A stretch of DNA of 7,072 nt. Source: a bacterium UBP10_UBA1149. Lineage in GTDB: Bacteria > Desulfobacterota > Binatia > UBA1149. Within the stretch, counting starts at the first letter, position 1; every line of letters begins with the position of its first letter. This document shows positions 1 to 4,867 of this stretch, piece by piece. Where the stretch lies: positions 24,766 to 31,837 of the forward strand of contig DBZX01000086.1 in assembly GCA_002311335.1 (NCBI GenBank), written 5' to 3'. The notes under the pieces were generated by a model. That model worked only from the letters and a program-made list of their open reading frames with translations. It searched no databases and was not told where the DNA came from. Both the position numbers and the translations under genes were made by a program.

Positions 1-582
1 GGGGTGTTTTCCCGCCTGGAAACAGTCCTGAATAACATGAGGATAGACGCGGGGGGTGCGACTGCTGCTGCCGGTGACTTGATTTCAAGTAGCGTAAAGC
101 GCGACGAATTGTTAGTGGGTACGCAAAGTGGAGTCTCCGTTATCAGGATTTTTTCAGGGACGGGCTCGTTGTTGGACGAGTGGATCGCGTACTCACCTAG
201 CGACGGTCACCGAGGGGCCAGCGTAGCCATTGGCGATGTCGATGGAGATGGCAATAATGACGTCGTGACAGTCCCGCGTTACGGCGGTGCCCAGGTCAAG
301 GCTTTTTCAGCAGATGGCGAGCCGTTAATCATGCCCGGCCAGATTGAACCGGTGCGCTTCGAGGCTTTCGGCCCGGATTTTACCGGTGGGGCGACCCTGG
401 CATTGGCCGACGTTGACGACGATGGCGTACTGGAGGTTCTCTTGACCCCTTTCCAGGTTAAGGGCGGCGCTGTGTCAGCCTACGAGTTCGACGGCAGCCT
501 CGTCGAAGGTTGGGTCGATCTCAAGCCTTACACGACCGGCTACACGTCGGTCGGGGGCACCGACGTTTTTCAAAGACTCTAA
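1..582 (+). CDS. FG-GAP/VCBS repeat protein, C-terminal part (5' end outside window)
   Basis: The frame is open from base 1 to the TAA at 580-582, so this is probably the end of a longer gene. A GTG at 4 and an ATG at 37 are in frame, but neither has a clear Shine-Dalgarno and both fall inside repeat-like sequence. Numbering from the GTG, two Asp-rich calcium-binding-type loops are visible: DVDGDG at residues 78-83 and DVDDDG at 136-141, about 58 residues apart. Each is followed by hydrophobic beta-strand sequence and a GGAQVKAF- or GGAVSAYEF-like strand. This is the pattern of bacterial FG-GAP/VCBS repeats, which fold as beta-propeller blades and usually occur in secreted or surface proteins. 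A third, degenerate unit (GTQSGVSVIRIF) precedes them. The protein ends soon after the last repeat, without a visible sorting signal or membrane anchor. The family call is good; the specific function, the N-terminus and the export signal cannot be seen. The next gene follows 84 bp later on the same strand. Confidence 0.8.
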   Translation, partial: GVFSRLETVLNNMRIDAGGATAAAGDLISSSVKRDELLVGTQSGVSVIRIFSGTGSLLDEWIAYSPSDGHRGASVAIGDVDGDGNNDVVTVPRYGGAQVKAFSADGEPLIMPGQIEPVRFEAFGPDFTGGATLALADVDDDGVLEVLLTPFQVKGGAVSAYEFDGSLVEGWVDLKPYTTGYTSVGGTDVFQRL

Positions 583-631
583 GCGCAGCTGCCAACCAGA
601 AAGACCGCCCACGGCTACGCTTTATTGTCCG

Positions 632-660
632 TTGTGGCGGCAAACGGGCGAGTCTATCCT
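632..660 (+). promoter_or_regulatory. Weak candidate promoter for the CoA-transferase gene
   Basis: TTGTGG (632-637) and TATCCT (655-660) are separated by 17 bp. They match the sigma-70 consensus at 3 of 6 and 4 of 6 positions. Initiation about 7 nt after the -10 would fall at or next to the ATG at 667, so the mRNA would be leaderless. That would agree with the lack of a Shine-Dalgarno. The match is weak, and read-through from the upstream same-strand gene is equally possible. Confidence 0.2.
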
Positions 661-666
661 GCGCCC

Positions 667-1869
667 ATGAGCGAGCGCGAGCAGCGGCCCCTTGACGGCA
701 TCAAGGTCCTTGATTTCAGCCACGTCCTGGCCGGTCCTTACTGCGGCCGTATTCTCTGCGATCTCGGTGCCGAAGTCGTTAAGGTCGAAGCCCCGGCGGG
801 AGATGTTTCGCGGCGGCTGGGGGCGCGAAGGGCGGGTATCAGTGGTTACTTCATGCAGCAGAACTGCGGCAAGTTGAACATCTCCATTGATCTCAAGAAA
901 GAAGATGGTCGCTCCCTCGCTGAGCGACTGGTCAAGACAGCCGATGTGCTCATTGAAAACTTCAGGCCCGGGGTGATGCTGCGAGCGGGCTTGGGCCCGG
1001 AGGCTTCCCTGGCTGCTAACCGCGGGCTGGTCTATTGCTCGATAAGCGGCTTCGGCCACCAGAGCAGCTTGCGCGACAGGCCCGCCTTTGCCGGCATTGC
1101 CCACGCCACGACCGGAACATTGTACCGGCAAGGCAAGTTCCACGGTCATGACCCCGAAGACTCGGTACTGGCGATTGGCGACACGGTCAGCGGCCTGCAC
1201 TCTGTTATAGCCATACTCGCGGCGCTGCGGCTTCGCGAAAGCAGCGGGGAGGGGCAGTTCATCGACATGGCCATGCACGACGCGCTACTTTCGATACAGG
1301 AGTGCGCGCACTCTTATCTCTTCGGAGAAGACGGAACAGAGTCCGACGTCTTCTGTTCCTGGGTCTACCGCTGCGGGGATGAGTTCGTGGCCATGCCTTC
1401 TGATCCGCGTGCTAACTGGGACCAACTCACGGCTGTTATGCAACGACCCGAACTCATGGCCGACGAACGCTACTTGACTGTAGAGCAGCGCAACGCCTGT
1501 CTTGATGAACTCGAAGCCCACGTGCAGGCCTGGGTTGCCGACGAGGCCAGCGTCGACGCCGTGGTTGAAAAACTCTCAACGGCGGGATTACCGGGCGCTC
1601 GCGTATTGAGCCTGGCCGAGGCTCTCGATTCCGGGCAGGTGGCCGAACGCGCGATGGCGCCGGAAATGGACGACCGCAGTGGCTCGACTTGCCGGGTACT
1701 CAACACGCCGTATCGTTTTTCTAACGCTCGGGCCGGAGTGAGGGGACGGCCAGCCTACAGGGGCGAGCATAACCGCGAGGTTCTTGAGCGCTGGCTGGCT
1801 GCGGAGTCCGACGAGATAGATGCTTTGCTGGACGCGGGAGTGCTGTCTGACCGCTTGCCGAGCGATTAG
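667..1869 (+). CDS. CaiB/BaiF family class III acyl-CoA transferase
   Basis: The product is a cytoplasmic enzyme predicted to move CoA between carboxylic acids, or to racemise an acyl-CoA, through an aspartyl-CoA thioester. Started at the ATG at 667 it has 400 residues, the usual family length. Family signatures appear in order: VLDFSHVLAGPYCGR near residues 14-28, DLGAEVVKVEAPAGD at 32-46, a SIDLKK segment followed by ADVLIENFRPGV, then SGFG. IGDTVSGLH follows, with the predicted catalytic Asp at residue 172, equivalent to Asp169 of formyl-CoA transferase. The C-terminal half carries the typical small-domain sequence (WDQLTAVMQRPELMADERY, then LPGARVLSLAEAL). A TTG at 625 would add 14 unconserved residues. 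I prefer 667 because the conserved fold begins right after it, although neither start has a convincing Shine-Dalgarno. Substrate cannot be deduced: formyl-CoA transferase, methylacyl-CoA racemase, carnitine and dicarboxylate transferases share these motifs. No partner enzyme is adjacent. It ends 5 bp from the stop of the opposing methyltransferase gene. Confidence 0.92.
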   Translation: MSEREQRPLDGIKVLDFSHVLAGPYCGRILCDLGAEVVKVEAPAGDVSRRLGARRAGISGYFMQQNCGKLNISIDLKKEDGRSLAERLVKTADVLIENFRPGVMLRAGLGPEASLAANRGLVYCSISGFGHQSSLRDRPAFAGIAHATTGTLYRQGKFHGHDPEDSVLAIGDTVSGLHSVIAILAALRLRESSGEGQFIDMAMHDALLSIQECAHSYLFGEDGTESDVFCSWVYRCGDEFVAMPSDPRANWDQLTAVMQRPELMADERYLTVEQRNACLDELEAHVQAWVADEASVDAVVEKLSTAGLPGARVLSLAEALDSGQVAERAMAPEMDDRSGSTCRVLNTPYRFSNARAGVRGRPAYRGEHNREVLERWLAAESDEIDALLDAGVLSDRLPSD

Positions 1870-1874
1870 CCGGG

Positions 1875-2486
1875 TCAGGCAGGCTTTATCGCCGTTCCCC
1901 TGTAAACGGGCAGCAGTGTCCAGTCCTCGCTACCACAGGCTTTGACCTGCAGCTCCTCGTAGCCGCTGTCACGAATCAGGTCTACCGAATTCCGATTCAG
2001 GTTACAGCCGCCCGCGATACGGTTCCACAAGGGATTCAGCCTGTCCTGCATCCGTTGCGCGCTCGGGCCGCGGCTACGGGTATGCTCCACGTACAGCAAT
2101 CGGCCGCCTGGCTTAGTGACGCGGCACATCTCCTCAAGCGCACGCGCGGGCTCCGGTATCGTGCACAGAACCCAGGTGGCCACTACCGTGTCGAAATAGT
2201 TGTCAGGCCAGGGCAGGTCTTCTGCACCCGCGTCCACTAGTTCGATCGTCAGGTCTACTTCTCGGGCGCGTTGCTGCGCTCGCTTGAGCATGAAGGGGTC
2301 CGGCTCTACGCCGTGGAGAATCTCGATGTCCCCGTAACGTGAAAAGTTCATACCGGTGCCGACTCCGATCTCGAGCACCTTGCCGCTCGCTTCTCCCACT
2401 ACCTTGCCGCGCAGGCCGCGCAGCGGAAACATCATGAGGTCAAGGCTCGCGGCGACCCACGGGTGCCCTTTACACGCTGTAGTCAT
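1875..2486 (-). CDS. Class I SAM-dependent methyltransferase, METTL7/UbiE-like
   Basis: The 203-residue protein has a complete Rossmann-type SAM-binding core (Methyltransf_11 type). Motif I is VLEIGVGTGMNF at residues 37-48. VEPDPFM at 60-66 supplies the acidic residue (Glu61) expected to bind the SAM ribose. AEDLPWPDNYFDTVV at 88-102 covers motifs II and III, and CRVTKPGGRLLYVEH at 121-135 is the post-motif loop. PLWNRIAGGCNLNR at 152-165, with its GGCNL sequence, and the VLCTIPEP segment resemble the METTL7 (TMT1) branch, whose animal members methylate thiols, more than UbiE/COQ5. The hydrophobic N-terminal membrane anchor of animal METTL7 is absent; the start MTTACKGHPW is soluble. The ATG at 2486 precedes all conserved sequence, but its Shine-Dalgarno is weak. 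Substrate is unknown; a small thiol or lipid-related acceptor is possible only by analogy. The gene is convergent with the CoA-transferase and lies 115 bp downstream of the PuuD-like gene on the same strand. Confidence 0.9.
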   Translation of the reverse strand: MTTACKGHPWVAASLDLMMFPLRGLRGKVVGEASGKVLEIGVGTGMNFSRYGDIEILHGVEPDPFMLKRAQQRAREVDLTIELVDAGAEDLPWPDNYFDTVVATWVLCTIPEPARALEEMCRVTKPGGRLLYVEHTRSRGPSAQRMQDRLNPLWNRIAGGCNLNRNSVDLIRDSGYEELQVKACGSEDWTLLPVYRGTAIKPA

Positions 2487-2534
2487 GCAGCCAGCCTATA
2501 CCAGCCGGGGATTTAAGGGTAGGTCATCAGTACG

Positions 2535-2570
2535 GCAGGGCGGCGACCCCTTGGAGGAATCGCCGCCCGC
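2535..2570 (-). terminator. GC-rich hairpin after the PuuD-like gene, possible terminator
   Basis: A perfect 9-bp inverted repeat, GGGCGGCGA (2538-2546) and TCGCCGCCC (2560-2568), encloses a 13-nt loop. One bulged base (2537) allows two more G-C pairs at 2535-2536 and 2569-2570. It starts about 30 bp past the PuuD-like stop in its direction of transcription, and before the methyltransferase start. No T-tract follows on either strand, so it is not a classical intrinsic terminator. It could be a U-less or Rho-assisted terminator, an mRNA 3'-end stabiliser or an attenuator. The stem is certain; the function is inferred. Confidence 0.45.
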
Positions 2571-2601
2571 AGTGCTGAAGGTTAGTGCAACTGGGAAGTG
2601 T

Positions 2602-3366
2602 TCAGGCTCCTTCGACCTTGGTCGATCGAGCGTAGAGCTGGAACACCAGGTGCCAGCCTACGAGGATGATGACCAGCAAGCCGACAACGCCGGCCCCCGC
2701 GAACGCCCCCGTGTGGGTGTTGATCATGGTCCAGAGCAACGGCACAGACATGTAGGTGTTGTGGCGCGACCGACTACCGGCCAGTGCGGGCAGCGCCGCG
2801 TCCGGGGCCTCGCCAGCCTTCACGGCCGCTATGATCTTTTGCTGGGCCGGCCAGATGCGGAACCATACGTTGAAAGCCATCGCTGTGCCGAACATCGAAC
2901 CGATGTGAATAGACATGCCACGGTAACCGTAGCCTGCCCATTCGGTCATCAGGTAAGCCACGACAGCGGTAAAAACGAAGCCCACTGAGTAGGCCACCCT
3001 GAGGTTGCCAGCGGCCGGGCTCTTGAACCACGCGTCGTAAATAAATACGCCGAGAAAAGTAACACCCAGCATCACCAGGTTGGCGGTGGTGAGCAGCTCG
3101 CCTTCGCCGTCGAGCAAGGCGCCGCCGTGATAGAAAACCAGCAGCAACAGGAGGACGCCGGTCACCCAGGTCCAGACCGCTCCCCAACGAAACCAGAACA
3201 GCGCCCTCGGCATCAGCTCGGGCACCACGGTGCCGGCCGCGCCCGCTTCTTTCATCTTCGCCGCGAAGGGGATGTTGACGAAGTTAAAAAACCAAAGCAG
3301 GCCGATCCAGAGAACGCCCGCGATCACGTGTATCCAACGAAACAGCGGCTCAAGATATTCCATCAT
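2602..3366 (-). CDS. Multi-pass membrane protein, urate hydroxylase PuuD N-terminal family, without cytochrome c domain
   Basis: The 254-residue integral membrane protein resembles the membrane part of PuuD (Urate_ox_N, formerly DUF989), the cytochrome-c-linked bacterial urate oxidase. Hydrophobic segments lie at about residues 8-30, 58-80, 92-114, 123-143, 152-172 and 222-245. Family-like features are HVIAGVLWIGLLWF at 13-26, an early TM2 Trp/Arg cluster, NVWFRIWPAQQ at 166-176 and SRHNTYMSVPLLWTMINTH at 200-218. Histidines at 13, 154, 202 and 218 are candidate metal or heme ligands. Characterised PuuD is much longer and ends in a cytochrome c domain. Here the protein stops after the last membrane helix with a short charged tail and contains no CxxCH. 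It must use a separate electron acceptor or do something else, so the urate role is uncertain. No other purine-catabolism gene is nearby. Two ATGs are adjacent (3366 and 3363); the second lies 6 nt from a good AGGAG and may be the true start. Confidence 0.82.
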   Translation of the reverse strand: MMEYLEPLFRWIHVIAGVLWIGLLWFFNFVNIPFAAKMKEAGAAGTVVPELMPRALFWFRWGAVWTWVTGVLLLLLVFYHGGALLDGEGELLTTANLVMLGVTFLGVFIYDAWFKSPAAGNLRVAYSVGFVFTAVVAYLMTEWAGYGYRGMSIHIGSMFGTAMAFNVWFRIWPAQQKIIAAVKAGEAPDAALPALAGSRSRHNTYMSVPLLWTMINTHTGAFAGAGVVGLLVIILVGWHLVFQLYARSTKVEGA

Positions 3367-3369
3367 TTT

Positions 3370-3374
3370 CTCCT
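3370..3374 (-). promoter_or_regulatory. Ribosome binding site AGGAG of the PuuD-like gene
   Basis: On the minus strand AGGAG is followed by AAA and then two consecutive ATG codons. The gap is 3 nt to the first ATG (3364-3366) and 6 nt to the second (3361-3363). Usual spacing favours the second ATG, which would shorten the protein by one Met. This is the clearest Shine-Dalgarno in the window. Confidence 0.75.
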
Positions 3375-3404
3375 TTTGTGAGGGGCCGTAAAAGCCCAGT
3401 CCCG

Positions 3405-3410
3405 ATTGTA
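3405..3410 (-). promoter_or_regulatory. Candidate -10 element for the PuuD-like gene
   Basis: TACAAT on the minus strand matches the sigma-70 -10 consensus at 5 of 6 positions. Initiation would give a leader of roughly 30 nt that includes the AGGAG site. The hexamer 17 bp upstream (TGGATT) is a poor -35. It supports, without proving, a separate promoter in the 126-bp gap after the DUF1329 gene. Confidence 0.3.
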
Positions 3411-3492
3411 GTTGCGCAGCGGGCCGGAATCCAGACCCGGAAGGTCGATAATCCGGGGCTCAAGCGGTTTGTCGGGTAGATAGGACAGCTTA

Positions 3493-4845
3493 TCAGCGGC
3501 CTGTCGAGATGATGTAAGAAAGGGAAAAGACGTTCTCGCTGGTGCCCTGGGCGTCTCCGAAGTTAAAATACCAGCCTTCTTCGCCCGGGTACTCGCGCGA
3601 GGGCAGGGTGCAGTAAGTGGCGTGGTCCAACAGCATGTCGAACATGGTTACAGCCGGGAGGAACTGCTGCTCGTAAGCGTACACTGCTGTTTTCGCGCCG
3701 GGAAACGGTCGCGGACCGATCTTCCACTGGTTGAACCAGGCCTTCCACAGCTGCTCTTCGTGGTCGTACATCTCCGCATAGGGGATGACAAAACTCTGTT
3801 GGTCGAGATACACGATGCGGCGGGAGTAAGCATAACCCGGAAGCCGCGAGCGTCCTTCTATAATCCACAGGTCGCGCAGCTCCCAGGTATCGTCGAAAAT
3901 AAAATCAGCGGTGCCGGTGGCCCTGCGCCCTGGAAAGTGCCGCGTGTGCATGGGGGCGAGCAATTTTTTGCGTCCCAATAAGCTCCAATCCATCCATGCG
4001 ACACTACCAGCCCAACCGGCGTAACTGTCGAGGTCGGTGTCCTGGCCGAAAAGGGCTTCCGATCTTTGCGCCGTAGAAAGCCTGCGCACTCGCTTGAGCA
4101 ATGGGTAGTACAACCAACTGTCGTCCTGCCTTCCCGGATCGAGGTAGCGGTTGTAGCTCAGTCCTACGCCCTTGAGGTCGAAAGGCTCTATTATTGGATG
4201 CAGGGACTCTCGGTAGCGTATACCGTCGGGGGTGGGCCAGCTTGGTTTCGGCTCATGGTAAAGGCGGCCGACGTGGTACAAACGCCTGAAGTGGCCGAGC
4301 ACGAAATGTCGTTCGACCAGCATGCCGCGGTCGCTGCGTAAGCTGCCCGTGTCGCAGTCAAAATTACGGATGTCCAGGTCGTCCACCAGGATGCGGTTTT
4401 CGTAGTTAAACATCAGCTTGACCGCTAGATCCGGGTCGTCGTCAGAAAGCGAAGGGAAGGGGAGCCCCGCAACGTAGTTTTCAAGCGCCAGTCCGTCCGC
4501 AGAAAGTTGCACCTGGGCAGAGTACTTTTCAGTAGCCGCGAGGCGGGCGGGCTCCAGTGGTATGAGACGGCTTTCCACCACCTCGATGGGAAGACCTCGG
4601 CCCAGGGCCCAGTTTGCCGACGGGGGCAACCAGCGTCCATAGACCTTCGTATCTGCCGCAGAAAGGACCTGGCCCGGCGCTGGCGGCCCCGCGTCGAGCA
4701 TCGAGGGCGGTGCGCCCTTCTCCTGCTCATTGACCCTCAACTCCGCGGTAGCCGGGCTGCTCAAGAGCGACCAGAAAGCCAGGGCTGAAACCGTGGTAAG
4801 CAGTTTCAGCCTGAAGACGGGCGGGCTATACTTATCGACTGACAA
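3493..4845 (-). CDS. DUF1329 family exported protein
   Basis: Started at the TTG at 4845, the protein has 450 residues, about the usual length for DUF1329 (PF07044), a family of envelope proteins related to outer-membrane lipoprotein-sorting folds. An N-terminal signal peptide is clear: a basic RLK around 12-14, a hydrophobic core at 15-30 and an ATA|EL cleavage site after residue 34. There is no lipobox Cys. Family hallmarks include ATEKYSAQVQL at 104-114 and NYVAGLPFP at 123-131, then a long beta-rich, Arg/Tyr/Trp-rich body with RRIVYLDQQSFVIPYAEMYD near the C-terminal third. The frame stays open upstream to 5274, but that part is antisense to metH and lacks conserved sequence. An ATG at 4863 is possible (456 residues). 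I prefer the TTG because GAGGAAAG lies about 7 nt before it, whereas the ATG has no good Shine-Dalgarno and overlaps the metH start. Function is unknown, with a transport or lipid-binding envelope role only suggested by the family. The RND/MMPL transporter and DUF1302 genes often found near DUF1329 are absent here. Confidence 0.85.
   Translation of the reverse strand: MSVDKYSPPVFRLKLLTTVSALAFWSLLSSPATAELRVNEQEKGAPPSMLDAGPPAPGQVLSAADTKVYGRWLPPSANWALGRGLPIEVVESRLIPLEPARLAATEKYSAQVQLSADGLALENYVAGLPFPSLSDDDPDLAVKLMFNYENRILVDDLDIRNFDCDTGSLRSDRGMLVERHFVLGHFRRLYHVGRLYHEPKPSWPTPDGIRYRESLHPIIEPFDLKGVGLSYNRYLDPGRQDDSWLYYPLLKRVRRLSTAQRSEALFGQDTDLDSYAGWAGSVAWMDWSLLGRKKLLAPMHTRHFPGRRATGTADFIFDDTWELRDLWIIEGRSRLPGYAYSRRIVYLDQQSFVIPYAEMYDHEEQLWKAWFNQWKIGPRPFPGAKTAVYAYEQQFLPAVTMFDMLLDHATYCTLPSREYPGEEGWYFNFGDAQGTSENVFSLSYIISTGR
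4827..4832 (+). promoter_or_regulatory. Candidate -10 element for metH inside the DUF1329 signal-peptide region
   Basis: TATACT matches TATAAT at 5 of 6 positions. Initiation about 7 nt downstream would leave a leader of about 23 nt before the metH ATG. No good -35 lies at 16-18 bp. The element lies within the first codons of the opposing DUF1329 gene. No room exists here for a SAM or cobalamin riboswitch ahead of metH. Confidence 0.3.
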
Positions 4846-4856
4846 AGGACTTTCCT
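4846..4856. promoter_or_regulatory. Palindrome carrying AGGA for both divergent genes
   Basis: AGGA (4846-4849), a 3-bp spacer and TCCT (4853-4856) form a short inverted repeat, so each strand reads AGGA. On the minus strand, as part of GAGGAAAG, it sits 7 nt from the TTG at 4845. On the plus strand, as part of AAAGGA, it sits 12 nt from the metH ATG at 4862, which is longer than ideal. The dual use is inferred from position. Confidence 0.45.
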
Positions 4857-4861
4857 CACGC

Positions 4862-4867
4862 ATGATA
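4862..4867 (-). promoter_or_regulatory. Candidate -10 element for the DUF1329 gene, overlapping the metH start codon
   Basis: TATCAT on the minus strand matches the -10 consensus at 5 of 6 positions and covers the first two metH codons. Initiation near 4855 would leave about 10 nt before the TTG start and put GAGGAAAG at the extreme 5' end. The -35 (TTAAGT at 17 bp) is weak, so this is tentative. Confidence 0.22.

Noticed and set aside
605..640. CCGCC and GGCGG inverted repeat between the FG-GAP and CoA-transferase genes
   Set aside because: The stem is only about 5 bp with a 26-base loop and no T-tract, so it is not a credible terminator.
622..1278. 218-codon open frame on the minus strand
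   Set aside because: It lies antisense to the catalytic half of the CoA-transferase and its translation shows no family motif.
2356..2988. 210-codon open frame on the plus strand
   Set aside because: It crosses the methyltransferase start, the intergenic hairpin and the PuuD-like C-terminus in antisense; its composition is Arg/His-rich without a domain.
3424..3456. Repeated CCGGA/TCCGG sequences upstream of the PuuD-like gene
   Set aside because: Units are 5-6 bp, unevenly spaced, and expected by chance in GC-rich DNA; no operator can be claimed.
4790..4861. Possible SAM or cobalamin riboswitch upstream of metH
   Set aside because: The region is DUF1329 coding sequence with at most a 23-nt leader; no B12-box or SAM aptamer core is seen.
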